Below are positions 47,864 through 58,310 of a stretch of 64,000 bases of DNA, piece by piece (the stretch's first letter is position 1; every line of letters begins with the position of its first letter). Below the pieces are notes generated by a model. The model worked only from the letters and a program-made list of their open reading frames with translations. It was not told the DNA's origin and did not search any database. The DNA comes from Mortierella alpina. Lineage: Eukaryota > Mortierellomycota > Mortierellomycetes > Mortierellales > Mortierellaceae. The stretch is from assembly GCA_029449245.1 (NCBI GenBank), contig JANATF010000017.1:310001-374000 (forward strand), in the 5' to 3' direction. A program made the translations under genes and the position numbers.

Positions 47864-49351
47864 ATGCTCAACAACCCTCCCACCTTCGCTGCCAACCCGC
47901 TCTGCCCCTTACAGCTGCCAGAACTCATTGCCCACATCGGCCTGTTCCTCGCACGCTCAGACCGCGTGAATGCGCTCCTCGTCAACCGGACCTGGCACTC
48001 GGCCATACAACCGCTCCTCTGGACCTCTATCCAACTGCCCACCTCCTGGACTGTCAAGAAACTGCCCCACCGCTGCCCATCCGCCGAGACTGTCCGACGC
48101 TGCTGCCGCTTTATCCGCTACCTCATCTTCTCAGACTCACCGCTCTTGCAGGAGCTCATCCCCGGATGCAACCAGCTCCGGGAACTGGAACTCTCGGTCC
48201 TAGGACGGGGCGTCATCCCGCTATTGTATCAAAATGCTCACACCCTGCGGGTCCTCTCGCGGCTGGCAAGTGTTCACCAGCCACAGCGAAACGTCGCTCG
48301 GGACTGGGGCTTATTCGCGGCCATCGCCTCGCTCGAACTCCTCGAAGACCTTCGACTGGAGCGATTCGCCATCCATGAGGAGGAAAGCGAGGCCTTTATC
48401 AAGACCTGCAGACAAATCCACAGCCTGTACTTGGTCTCTTGTGTTTGGGCCTTGCCTCCGTTATCAGACCAGCAATCGACCGCTGCCGATTTCACAAACA
48501 TCCAACAGCTCACCATGATCAAAAACAAGCACACGCCGATGCAAGAGCTCCAGTTTGCGAGCCGATGTTCCAACGTCCGCTTTTTCCAATGGAAGACCAC
48601 AGGCCATCTGACAGAAGCGCAACACCCACTGGTGCAGGAGCTTTTACAGGACCGCCTCTTACACCTTCGAACACTTGCAATCGCAAGCTCGTCACTGGAT
48701 GACATCGAAATTGCCATGATCATCAAAGGACTTTCTGCGCTGGTAAATCTCCACGCAAGCAACAGCCGTCTAGGACCGGAATCTGTCAATGCGATAGTTG
48801 AGCACCGATCGAATCTTCAGGAACTGGATATCCGGAGTTGTGGCGTGGGCGAGTCTTTGAGTCAGGTCATTTTGTCTCATTGCCCTGATCTGCAGACCTT
48901 TGGATGCGATCTGTATGATCTCCGAACACTACAGCAAGGACCATGGGTATGCAAGCGGCTGCAGAAGCTACATATCACCATCATTGACTTTGATGCATGG
49001 CGAGGCCCAGAAGCCATTGTGATGGAGGATCGGATAAGGTTTCATGCAGAGATGTTTTCACAGCTGGCAGAGTTGACAGAGTTGACGACGTTGGAGCTGG
49101 GCGGTGCCGATCCTATGTGGATTGGGGTCCATGAAGAGATGTATGCACAGGACCTGGGCGGTGCCACACCTCTCCCACGTTCAGCGAAGCATGAACTGCA
49201 GTTGACCTTGGCCATGGGCTTTGGCAAGTTGGAGTCGCTGACTAAGCTGGATCACTTTGCAACCGGGCGGTTGTACAAGGGGGGTCTTGGCAGAGAGGAG
49301 CTGGTCTGGGCGGCGAAGCATTGGCCCTGTGTGGAGATCCTCCAGCTCTAA
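47864..49351 (+). CDS. F-box-like/LRR protein, divergent from RAD54
   Basis: Single exon, 495 aa, ATG at 47864. The first 50 residues fit a degenerate F-box: PLQLPELIAHIGLFLARSDR followed by VNALLVNRTWHSAIQPLLWT. LRRs follow, with good repeats at about 270-370 (HLRTLAIASSSLDDIEIAMI, LVNLHASNSRLGPESVNAIV, NLQELDIRSCGV). The end ELVWAAKHWPCVEILQL is the same HWP block that closes the other family members here. This is a distant relative of the 26-32 kb array. Confidence 0.82.
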   Translation: MLNNPPTFAANPLCPLQLPELIAHIGLFLARSDRVNALLVNRTWHSAIQPLLWTSIQLPTSWTVKKLPHRCPSAETVRRCCRFIRYLIFSDSPLLQELIPGCNQLRELELSVLGRGVIPLLYQNAHTLRVLSRLASVHQPQRNVARDWGLFAAIASLELLEDLRLERFAIHEEESEAFIKTCRQIHSLYLVSCVWALPPLSDQQSTAADFTNIQQLTMIKNKHTPMQELQFASRCSNVRFFQWKTTGHLTEAQHPLVQELLQDRLLHLRTLAIASSSLDDIEIAMIIKGLSALVNLHASNSRLGPESVNAIVEHRSNLQELDIRSCGVGESLSQVILSHCPDLQTFGCDLYDLRTLQQGPWVCKRLQKLHITIIDFDAWRGPEAIVMEDRIRFHAEMFSQLAELTELTTLELGGADPMWIGVHEEMYAQDLGGATPLPRSAKHELQLTLAMGFGKLESLTKLDHFATGRLYKGGLGREELVWAAKHWPCVEILQL

Positions 49352-49567
49352 TTTGGTAGGGCTTGTGAGCACACCAAGGACATCAGTCAAATACCAAGAC
49401 AGAGGGAGGACGTTTGAAGTTCAAATACATAGTGGAAGATGTATTCAACAACTATAATATAAAGAGCATCCTTCCTACATTCTCGCTTATCGCCTCCTGC
49501 TGACATTTTTTCTCCGTCGTCCCTGTCCTCATTCTCCCATTACCACCATCATAGGTCTGTTCGCTAA

Positions 49568-50066
49568 TCATCTTACACATAATTGTAGTCCACGCTCCCG
49601 TTCCCTTCTCTTAATATTGTATAATCTTTGTTTCAAGATCAAGTTGGGCACAACACAGGCCAGCTCTTTATTTTGCTTCTCCACAATGCGTCCTGCCGAT
49701 TGCCATGCCCAAAACACGACACCTTCGTGCTTGCGCCACAGCTCGTATGTCATGCTGATAGCATTCCTCAACTTCGCTGGCGGTAAGTTCAAAGAAAGGA
49801 GAGACATGAGTGCTACATGGGCATGCTCCTCACGCGACAACCTAAACGCACTGCTGAAGCTGACCATGCTGATCTCCTCGTCGCGTTCAATTTTCTTCTG
49901 TGCCCATACAAGAACATTGTTCGGAACAACCTAGTCCTCCTGGCCATACTAGTTCTTCTTCCACTTGCCGGCACACTTGTTGCCATCGTTTCCGCCCACT
50001 CGTCTTGTCGTCCTGTCTGCGTTCATGTCGTATACTTTCGTTACGATCGCCTGTGACCAGATGAGA
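49568..50066 (-). pseudogene. unrecognised gene remnant with two in-frame TAG codons
   Basis: One minus-strand frame reads from about 50066 (HDLIWSQAIVTKVYDMNADR..KCAGKWKKN) through two TAG codons near 49945 and 49928, then VVPNNVLVWAQKKIERDEEI and about 100 residues (SFSSAFRLSREEHAHVALMS, ISMTYELWRKHEGVVFWAWQ) to a stop at 49568. The sequence looks like true protein (amphipathic, Trp-containing). Both stops are one C-to-T step from CAG. It could be a relic, or a small gene starting at the ATG at 49867 (99 aa). No family recognised. Confidence 0.4.
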
Positions 50067-50290
50067 TCGTGTGAATTGGTTGCAGAATGCGCCGACGTGA
50101 AAAGAAATAGAGGATATAGAGGAGTTGGCGCTTTCAAGACGGCACTTATCATATCATAACGCATGAAAGCTGCAAGTGTTGAACACGCTAGGCTCCACCC
50201 TCCGTCCTTATGCCGCGAACTGACACAGAGGCCCACTAAGAGAGAACCAGCACTGACGTGCGTATCCTTCCGACGTCGATCCGAGTCTCT

Positions 50291-50470
50291 CTTCACCCCA
50301 CTCTCGCCCATCCGCCGCGAACTAAACGAAAGCCTAGCGAAGAGAACCGGCTTGTACGAGGACATATTTTCGCAGCATACATGTATATTGTGCCAACCAC
50401 ACTTCTTCACCCCACTCTACGCCCTTCCGCCACGAACTAAACGGAATAAGCTAGAAGAGCACCGGCTTAA
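50291..50470 (+). repeat. imperfect direct repeat of about 66 bp
   Basis: CTTCACCCCACTC..CGAACTAAACG..ACCGGCTT occurs at 50291-50356 and again at 50405-50470, with point differences and a 48-bp spacer. A third partial match (CCGCGAACTGACAC..GAACCAGC) sits at 50213-50252. No coding content; origin unknown. Confidence 0.6.
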
Positions 50471-50985
50471 GAAGAAAGGGTGATTGGCAATCGGCCCTTT
50501 CGAGCCTCAACATTCACAAAGAGAATAGCTCCTACGACCTGGACATTACCCTGCTAAAGGATGAAGGCAGAAATGAAAGAATTGCAAGTGTAGGAGGGAG
50601 AGAGAGTGAAATGGGCGACTCAAGGTGCGGGTATTCGGTTGAAGGGACGTGTGGATGGGGAAGGAAACGAAACTCAGTCTGATGAATAATGGTCAGTGCG
50701 GAAGAGAGTGCAACGGTGGCTGAGATGACGTGCAAATGCAGCAGCTGTATCAGACCGACAGTGGAGCTGCAATTATGATCTCTTTCTTCAACTCACCGCC
50801 GCATCTCTCAACTCTCTTCTCAGCCTCGCCCCTCTCTGCGCAGCAATAATCGAGACATCACTTGTACCTACAGGACCTACAGGATCTCCAGGACACCCAA
50901 GCAATCTACAGAGACTCGATCTACAATCTCTTGCGCAAGCCCGCCTCTTTTTTTTTTGTCGAAAACACAGAATCTCAGCCTCGGC

Positions 50986-52420
50986 ATGTCAGAACCAACC
51001 GCCTCGACATCCCCAGCGCCCAACGTGCCATTCTTCAAGAAGCGCTCGCAGGGCAAAAACGTCCGGAAACGCAATCTCTCTGATGACGAATCCGATCCCC
51101 TCTCTGCGACCTCAGCCTCCTCCGAACTCTCATCCAACCTCAACCACACCGCACTCTCCTCCGTCTCCAAAAAGCGCAGTGCCAAACGAGCCCCACAAAC
51201 CTCACACGCCGACATTCTCCAAGCCTCATCCACAAGCAGCGCCAACCGTCTCGCCTCCAAGGAGGATGGCGATGACAAGTCAGTGGGTGTCTCGTACAAG
51301 GCTACGCTGGAGGGCAATATCAGGATCGACGACGCCACTAGGACGCATGAGATCGATACCGCTCATGACAGGGACGCACAGGCGGTGATCGATCGGCATA
51401 TGAGGGCTGTTGAAAATGGGCTGGACGAATCGACAGGGCAGGACGATGGACTGTACAAGGGTATGGCAGGGTACAAGTCTCATATCCAAAAGTCGGAGGT
51501 GACCAACTCAAAGATCAAGTAAGTCCCAGCTCCATTTCATGGATGGGTGGGGGGTATCTGTCTTGTGTGCGGAAATGAAAATCTGGTTCAAGGGACTGAA
51601 CTCTCGTACTCTCTTTTTTTAATCAAACATCAACAGGATCGGACCCATGCGTGCATCGTCGAACATCCGAGTGACGAATCGATTCGATTACCAACCCGAT
51701 ATTTGCAAGGATTACAAAGAGACGGGATTCTGTGGTTATGGTGATTCCTGTATTTACATGCACGACCGTGGCGATTACAAAGCAGGATGGCAGCTGGATC
51801 AGGAGTGGGAAGCAGAACAGCGCGCCAAGAAACTGGCCCTGATCGAAGGATTGGACGATGATGCAGAGAGCTCAAGCGACGACGATGATGAGGTCCCGTT
51901 CGCATGCTTGATCTGCAGGGAGGAGTTCAAGCACCCCGTTGTTACAAAGTAAGTGCCTGGATCTTTTTTTCAAAAAAGAAGAAGTCCGCATGGAGGAAAC
52001 GTATGTTGATCAACTGATTGACTGACCGACCGACTGACCGACTCCTTCGTCAACTTGCCTGTGCATAGATGCAACCATTATTTCTGTGAAAAGTGTGCCT
52101 TGACGCGGTACAAAAAGTCGGCGAAATGTGCCGCTTGTCAAACACCAACAGGAGGAATTTTCAACACCGTCTCAAAGGACTTTTTGAAGAAGGTCGCGGA
52201 AAGAAAGGCAAAGATTGAGGATGCAGCCAGGAGGCGCGATGAGGACGACGCGGCTGCTGCCGCTGCTGCCGCTGGCGAATCGACAGGAGGTATTGCTGCA
52301 CCAGCAGACGAGGAAGATACTGGCATGGTCGAGGATCTCAGTGTCGTTGGCATGGGAGGCGCACCCAATTTACCTGGTGGTGGAAGCGATGACAGCGATG
52401 ATGACGATGATAGCGACTAG
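50986..52420 (+). CDS. CWC24: pre-mRNA splicing factor CWC24 / RNF113
   Basis: Spliceosome-associated protein acting at the catalytic activation step. Its RING resembles that of the RNF113A ubiquitin ligase. Three exons: 50986-51518, 51637-51948 and 52069-52420 (GTAAGT introns, phases 2 and 2), 398 aa. The N-terminus is Ser-rich and basic ([20 protein letters not shown]). The CCCH finger is exact: C201-x8-C210-x5-C216-x3-H220, in the family context [20 protein letters not shown]. An acidic linker follows, then a C3HC4 RING ([17 protein letters not shown], about 266-307) split by intron 2. The C-terminus is Ala-rich and ends in an acidic tail. Start chosen at the first ATG preceding the conserved FFKKR block. 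Confidence 0.94.
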
Positions 52421-52560
52421 AAAGAACGATAGGTTTTCACAAACCACATTACAGCAGGACAGGTGTTTCCCTGTAGTGCGGCTGCCTTTTTGTATATACA
52501 TGGTATCAGTTTACTAACGGAGTATCGGCTCGAAAAGTTCAGACCAATACAGACGAAGGA

Positions 52561-52623
52561 ACCCCTCGGGGTCGCCAGGGGCCCGGAGCGGCACCTTCCA
52601 AAAAAAAAAAAAAAAAAAAAAAA
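52561..52623 (+). repeat. GC-rich hairpin followed by A24
   Basis: ACCCCTCGGGGT (52561-52572) is a perfect inverted repeat. A GC-rich stretch (GCCAGGGGCCCGGAGCGGCA) follows, then 24 A at 52600-52623. It lies between CWC24 and tRNA-Cys. A retroposed SINE-like tail is possible, but no target-site duplication could be seen. Confidence 0.4.
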
Positions 52624-52737
52624 CGCTTCCCAAAAACCCAAAAACTGCTGCGGCGACTAATCACGTGGACAGATGTTCTATGATTTACCAAGAAACTTTC
52701 AGAAAAGTCTCCAACCAATCACAATTGAGATTGGACA

Positions 52738-52809
52738 GCAGGATTAGCTCAGCGGTAGAGCAGCCGACTGCAGATCGGCAGGTCTCCGGTTCAAACCCGG
52801 AATTCTGCT
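52738..52809 (+). tRNA. tRNA-Cys (anticodon GCA)
   Basis: 72 nt with no intron. The acceptor stem GCAGGAT pairs with ATTCTGC (one G-T pair), with U73 as discriminator, as is typical for Cys. D arm GCTC/GAGC; anticodon stem GCCGA/TCGGC with loop CTGCAGA (GCA at 34-36); T arm TCCGG-TTCAAAC-CCGGA. Internal promoter boxes A (TAGCTCAGCGGTAGAGC, near TRGCNNARYNGG) and B (GGTTCAAACCC) are present. Confidence 0.96.
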
Positions 52810-52813
52810 TTTT
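52809..52813 (+). terminator. Pol III oligo-T terminator of tRNA-Cys
   Basis: A run of five T starting at the discriminator base, followed by GAATCC. Confidence 0.75.
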
Positions 52814-52970
52814 GAATCCGACCACAATTTTTTGTTCAAAACAGAACATCTGAGGTGCAGTCTAACTGACTTTTTTTGGGAAGAACATACACACACGCAT
52901 GCGTGTATTCATATATACACGCCCCCCCGTGTATGTAATTTTTTCTTAAGTGAAAAGATACGGGTGATAA

Positions 52971-53830
52971 CATTTGAGTTGACTGTCCACTCATGGTCAA
53001 CTCATTTTGACCCTTAACCAAAGTCCACTCAAATTGCGACAAACCCCACAGGTGTAATAAGAAATGTCCACTCAAATCAACATTTTTCCTTCCTCTGCCT
53101 CAACCGTTGTGGTACTTGGACAAGAGTCAGAACTCTGGAAGGGCTGTACATGACCTGAACGCCACCAGCAGAGACTTGGATATTGCTGGTCATGGCGGAG
53201 AGGAGGAAGACATCATTGTGGAAGAGGACGGTGCCGTAGCTGAGTACGAGAGAGAGGATACAAAGGAGGGGAATCTCAACAACTATGGTGAGGAGGATAA
53301 GAAGGAAGATGTCGATATATCCGCGAGCAATGGCTGGGATCAAACTGTCGTGGAAGCTGACGAGGATGGTGAAGAGAATTCATTGGATCCTATGCCTTTT
53401 GAGTCAACACAAAAAGTCCGACCGCGGCGCAAAAGAACCTCCTATGCAAAAGGGCTTTCCACGGACATCGTTAGGAAGAAAGGTCCCTTCCCAGTATGCA
53501 AGACCTGTTATGAGAACATTGGAAGAGGGGAGAGGCGATTTATTATTCATCGAAAGACTAGTCGTGATCGTAGCTTTGTATGGTTCTATCACTTCAGTCG
53601 CGCGTGCATCAGCAAGGCTGCTCTTAGAACAGAAGAAGAAGAGAAGGTAGACACCGCGCTTGTTGCTTACGCAAGTGAATAAAGTGAAGAGGATGATCTG
53701 GAAGAGACGAATCTAAAATGTTGATTTGAGTGGACAATTCTTATTACACCAGTGGGGTTTTTTGTAATTTGAGTGGACTCTCGTTAAGGGTCAAAATGAG
53801 TTGACCATGAGTGGACAGTCAACTCAAATG
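52971..53830. mobile_element. 860-bp DNA element with 115-bp terminal inverted repeats
   Basis: The left arm 52971-53085 and right arm 53716-53830 are inverted copies. The outer 48 bp are identical (CATTTGAGTTGACTGTCCAC inward), and the inner part has about ten differences. Each arm contains the octamer GTCCACTC three times at intervals, which is the usual layout of transposase binding sites. The interior is a single open frame (53107-53682). A target-site duplication is not obvious beyond a possible AT. Superfamily not assignable by eye. No transposase is present, so it is either non-autonomous or moves a cargo gene. Confidence 0.8.
53011..53682 (+). CDS. open frame inside the TIR element with a PARP-type zinc-finger-like motif
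   Basis: The frame is open from 53011, within the left TIR, to the TAA at 53680-53682. No ATG occurs before codon M at about 53392, so the start (or a missing upstream exon) is unresolved. The N-terminal part is strongly acidic (GGEEEDIIVEEDGAVAEYER). A basic stretch VRPRRKRTSYAKG, which could be a nuclear localisation signal, follows. The C-terminal 60 residues read VCKTCYENIGRGERRFIIHR..WFYHFSRACIS, that is C-x2-C-x27-H-x4-C. This resembles the PARP-type finger (C-x2-C-x28-30-H-x2-C) in spacing and in the G-x-R-R-F and W-Y-H-F context, but the last spacing is longer. Function unknown; a DNA-break or DNA-end binding role would be analogy only. Confidence 0.5.
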   Translation, partial: PLTKVHSNCDKPHRCNKKCPLKSTFFLPLPQPLWYLDKSQNSGRAVHDLNATSRDLDIAGHGGEEEDIIVEEDGAVAEYEREDTKEGNLNNYGEEDKKEDVDISASNGWDQTVVEADEDGEENSLDPMPFESTQKVRPRRKRTSYAKGLSTDIVRKKGPFPVCKTCYENIGRGERRFIIHRKTSRDRSFVWFYHFSRACISKAALRTEEEEKVDTALVAYASE

Positions 53831-53842
53831 CATACACCCAAA

Positions 53843-53930
53843 AGATACACACACGGGGGGGTGCATGGCTGAACACACGGGGGCGTGCATGGGAGCGTAT
53901 CCAGAGAAAGTCCCTTTGGATACACCCCCC
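53843..53930. repeat. left arm of a second inverted repeat rich in CACGGGGG
   Basis: Inverted relative to 54501-54587. The innermost 27 bp (53904-53930) are a perfect match to the complement of 54501-54527. The outer part contains CACACGGGGG motifs twice in looser agreement. It directly abuts the right end of the 860-bp TIR element. Confidence 0.7.
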
Positions 53931-54500
53931 TTCCCTGCTTCGCGCTGGTTAAGTAGCCCTCGAACGGGCGCATCAGAGAAGAGAAGAGGACTGATGAGAA
54001 GGACGATAAAGTGGAAGAGCAGGAAAAGCTCGACAAGAAGAAAGAGAGAAGGGAAGGAGGAAATGCTCCTTACGTTCTGCATCATTTGTGTCTTTTCCTC
54101 TTTCCACGCGCGCGCGCTATCTTCACAGCCTACGCGAAGAGTGACGGTATGAGTGACAGGAGCAAAGAGTCCATGACATGGGGGCTCGTAGCTACTATCA
54201 AGAATCCATCAACCTTGCTTTTGGTCGCCATTTCGCTTTCAGGCTGGTCTATTGTGGGTCGACGGATGCATTATAACACTTCAATGGCTGGCTGACTGGC
54301 GCTCCATATCAATTTCAAGCGTGGGATCTCACGAGGAAAAGGAAATCGATCTTCTGGAGTTATAGCTCTCCACGGTAAAAACTCTTGCCAACCCTGAACA
54401 TATGTGAGAGTCGTTCGGGCTCTTATTAACAATGACAGCCGGGATAGCCATTTGCCAATACATGGAGGCATACTTTGGGCGAAAAAGATGGGGGGGGGGG

Positions 54501-54587
54501 GGGGGGTGTATCCAAAGGGACTTTCTCTAGACACGCTTACATACACTCCCCCGTGTATCCAGCCAGACACCCCCCGTGTATCCAGCT
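54501..54587. repeat. right arm of the second inverted repeat, adjoining a G17 run
   Basis: Complement of 53843-53930. It begins inside a run of 17 G (54490-54506) and carries CCCCCGTGTATCC twice. The 570 bp between the arms has no recognised gene. Related CGCCCCCCCGTGTATG also occurs left of the TIR element at 52920-52935, so this repeat family is present on both sides. Confidence 0.7.
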
Positions 54588-54639
54588 TTTCCGTGTTGCA
54601 TACACGCCCCCGTGCGCATATGTTGTTCCCTTTTTTTGA

Positions 54640-55210
54640 CTGAGTTAACCAGCTCTTTTGCAGGTCATTGACCATTATTCTTTGACCACGGGAAAAGATA
54701 TACTGACATGACATGTCATTTTAAGTATTCTGAAAGTACAGTCATTTTATCTTCGCCGTTTGACCACCAGTTGACCATTTAACCATTTGACCTATGGCGA
54801 CACGAAGTCTCGGGCGCGACGTAATCAAGAAACGAGACTTAATCTTGACCATTTCACCGTCAACCACTTAACCAGTTAACCATGTAACCAATTGACCGAC
54901 GCGTATCTGGCCAGGCACGTCGCCAGGAGGTCTTCATTCATCAGCGCGACATAACCGGAAGAAATGAATCATCGGAAGCCATTCCTGTGACCGAACGAAC
55001 GTCGTACCACTACAGTAGCTATTATGCCTTCGTATAAATAGACCAGGGTAGTGGTCCCGCTGAATCATCCCGAACATCCCTGCAACCACAGCAACCAGGT
55101 TGACTGGTTAAGTCGGTTGACCCATTGACCCATTGACCCATTGGCCGGTTGAGCAACCTTGTTGACCGATGTTTGACCAGAAAGTTGACCAGACTTTTTC
55201 ACCGATTAAC
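54640..55210. repeat. cluster of degenerate TTGACC / TTAACC hexamers
   Basis: Some twenty copies of TTGACC, TTAACC or close variants in 570 bp, including GACCCATTGACCCATTGACC near 55118. The spacing is irregular except in that short tandem part. A palindrome (AAGTCTCG..CGAGACTT) lies at about 54804-54840. No gene is seen. Confidence 0.5.
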
Positions 55211-57350
55211 TAGCCAGGTCTACAGGTCAATTTCCGCCATTTTCCTGCTCATGCTGAATGTTTAGGACTGATGTCCTTCGAACTCCCGCCCCTGACCTTC
55301 AGGAGCAAATTCTCTTGGTACCAGGAAGTAACTCCCACATTCTCATTCTTGCGAATCAGCGCCCGGACATGTCTTTCGCACACTCACACACTCGCTCACT
55401 CAACCGCGCTCATACATACACTCACGCTCGCACTCACACACGCTCTTAAGGACGTTACTTCATCAGAGGACCATACATGATCGCATAAAGCAAACATGGA
55501 GGGGTTTTGTTCATACAAAAGTATTCATTTTTAAATTACAGCAGAGCCTTTTTAGCAAGGACGCCTGGATAGGACTTTAAGACGTTGCGGCTCGTTGCTA
55601 CACGGCTACAGTATAGGATCGACAGCCCAACATGCGACCGACCTAAGGGTCACTCGGGATGACTGTTCTCCAGACTTTGCCGACTGTTTTCCCGATGACG
55701 CCGCCGAGGTCGTTCAAGATGTCGGGGAGAGGAGCAGCAGCCGCGAAACTCATAAGTGCTCACGCGATGAACGGAAGTCGGACCTGCCTTTTTGAACGGA
55801 AGGATTTAGAATGTAGAATGGATCTGAGTGAACGATTTGTTGAAAGCTGGAAATTTGTTAGGCGAGGAACTGAAAGAAAGAACGCCTTGCAAGAAACACA
55901 AAAGCATTCAAGATAACGCTGGATATCAGCCAAAAATAGGAAAGTGAGCAAAGTCCCACATGAATCAAGGAGAGTGTTGGAAGGGAGAGGTAGATCTTGG
56001 GATGTGGAGTTATCTTGGGATGGGGAGTAAGTAGTGCAGAAAGAGTAAGAATGGTCATATTTAGAAATGCGAGGGAGATGGAGAGATGGAAAGGCACCAA
56101 AAAGATCAGGGGCGCGAGTACCCCTGAAAAGATTGGGAGCGTGCCGAGGAAGCGCAAGAGTGCACGCCACGAGCTATGCTAGACTTTCAACTCGGCATAA
56201 ACTTTGATGATCAAAAAAAAAAATCCACTTTTCCTGAGCTCTGGGAGTGTACTGAATCACGCCAGGCACACTCTTCTTGTTTTCCTCATCTTCACAATCT
56301 GAGTTGCGGAATTGACCCATTTGGTGTGAGGAGGGACCTTTGCGATGGAGAATCTTGCAGGACGATCGAGCTCGTTCTGAACAAGCCAACCAAACCGATC
56401 GCACCGCATCAGAACCATCTCGGCACTAGTCGATGAACATCCGCAACAGCGGAACCTAATCGGCCAATAAGAGGCTCCGATGAGGGTGGTTATATGATAG
56501 ATATATAGATATGGCCCCATACGGAATCATGGATGTCCGGCACAGTGGCCAGTGCTTTTTCTATTATTTTAAGTTCGTGCGCCGTGCGAATGAAAAAAAT
56601 CGCTGCAGAAACTCCGTGCAGCGCGCCAAAGAGTTCTCGCAGGTCACGGTGAGTGTCTGGCACTGCTCCCAGATCACCAGGTAGGCATCGAGAGCCTTTG
56701 AGTACCCCAGGGCTCTCTCTTGTAGAGATATGGCGAGTCATCTGACTCAGCTTTGGAAGGCGATGCACTCTTTGGCGCCTGAGCATAAGAACCCTGGGAT
56801 TGTTTGACAGGCACTCTTTTCTTGTTTTTCTCATCCTCACAATCTGAGCTGCGGAATCGATGCCATATTTCGGGCGACTGATGATCATTTCCTTGGGGCA
56901 TGAGACAATCAACAGAAGTGCCACAGCGCCTTAAATGTTGTGTTTCCGACAACAAACGTCGTGTGTCGTCAGAAGTTGTAAGTCTTCCTTTGCTCTGATC
57001 TTACCTGACATGGCGTTGGTTGTCCCAAAGAGAACTGTTTTCTGATCCATTTCAACTTTACCGCGTACCAAGAATCACCACGATCCCTACCGCATTCTCG
57101 AGTTGGGGAGGTGCCATTTCTGTCATTTATGGTGTGCTGGATTTCTTGTTTTGATCTCCGTGAGTGAAGCGCTCTGTTTGATGGTTGATATCTGGAACTA
57201 CATCGATTCGACACAACTTCTTGTACCTATCTTAATAGCACCTCTTACCTCTCATGACCTTTAGTCGCGCTGATCCATTTGGAGTTGTGGGAACGTAAGT
57301 CTTTGGGAAAAGGAACAGGGACAAACTATCACACGATTACCCTGCTTTGA
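55211..57350. other. gene-poor region with a duplicated 50-bp coding-like segment
   Basis: A 2.1-kb stretch without a supportable gene. A CA-rich microsatellite-like tract (ACTCACACACTCGCTCAC) lies at 55378-55446. A segment reading, on the minus strand, roughly RxSDCEDExNKKxVP occurs twice (56264-56313 and 56810-56860) with several differences. This indicates an old duplication of a gene fragment, and both surroundings are interrupted by stops. Confidence 0.45.
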
Positions 57351-57707
57351 CGGAAAACGAGCCAGGCGAGGACAAAGGACAGCAAGGACTGCTGGCAGCT
57401 GACTATTCCGCTGAAAGATCAGAGTCTGATAACACTGTTGCAATTGAAAGCGCTGCAGCAGCAGAGCAGTCATGTTTTAGCATTAGAGTCCAAGATCAAC
57501 CATATTGAGGCTGTACTGAGGATGTATTACCTGGACATGGCATTGTTCGAGAATGATGCCCGTCATGTACCATGGTACAAGAAGCCCATCTGGCGCGGAC
57601 TCAGCCGACGTCAAAATCGGCGTATTGCTATGAATGTGGACGCCAACAAAGGGTTATTTGACAATGAGCGAGGAAAAAGAACACTTTTCGACATTAGAAC
57701 GCCCTGA
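57351..57707 (+). CDS. unrecognised open frame, coiled coil plus basic C-terminus
   Basis: The frame is open from 57351 to the TGA at 57705-57707 without an early ATG; the first is at about 57522. Visible: an amphipathic helix (LITLLQLKALQQQSSHVLAL, ESKINHIEAVLRMYYLDMAL), then NDARHVPWYKKPIWRGLSRR and a basic end. Composition looks coding rather than random. It may be the last exon of a gene with undetected upstream exons, or a fragment of a mobile-element protein. Family not recognised. Confidence 0.35.
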   Translation, partial: RKTSQARTKDSKDCWQLTIPLKDQSLITLLQLKALQQQSSHVLALESKINHIEAVLRMYYLDMALFENDARHVPWYKKPIWRGLSRRQNRRIAMNVDANKGLFDNERGKRTLFDIRTP

Positions 57708-58121
57708 CTTTATATAGATAGTTAGTCATTACTGTATGACAGGCGATGCTCCATAGATAACTTCTACATAATCGCGTCTGCCTCTCCCATTCCTTGGGCT
57801 GTGCATGGCAATTTCGCGCCGCATCTCTTCCCACATCAGCTCTCAAGACGGCGAGGATCTGTGTAACGGCAATATGTCATGGTGGACTACAGTTGTAACA
57901 CCACCCGGCCAGTAGGCTCAACTCCAGTCTACCCGGTTAGAGCAATTAGTACACTTTTTTTCTTGACGGATTAAAATAGAGCGGTAAGCGCTTTTCTTTG
58001 CCCCATGATGGTCTCTTTCTGATGCACCGAATGAAATCAAACCATACGCAGCGCTAGGGACTGGGCACCCTACCATGCTCCGAGGAACGTTTTATTTACA
58101 TGTGTGTTTCTCAATCGAGCG

Positions 58122-58128
58122 TATAAAA
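58122..58128 (+). promoter_or_regulatory. TATA box of the small gene at 58311
   Basis: TATAAAA, 183 bp before the ATG, followed by a C/T-rich leader. Confidence 0.5.
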
Positions 58129-58310
58129 CCACTTGTAATCGCTCGGCTTTCAGGTTTCTTCTAATCCCCATCTCTTTCTTTCTGTTCATAAATCCCTTAC
58201 TACTCCTTCGACATCTAACAGCAAGAACACCAGTTCGTTGCAGTCAAACACATTTGTCACATTCACAAGCAACTGATCTCTGCTGACAACTCCTCAACCT
58301 GTAGCGAAAG

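Noticed and set aside
52561-52623. SINE with a poly(A) tail next to tRNA-Cys
   Set aside because: There is a hairpin and A24, but no tRNA-like 5' part, no Pol III boxes upstream and no target duplication could be found. Kept only as a repeat.
54640-55210. Degenerate telomeric repeat
   Set aside because: The hexamers are TTGACC/TTAACC with irregular spacing and orientation, not tandem TTAGGG.
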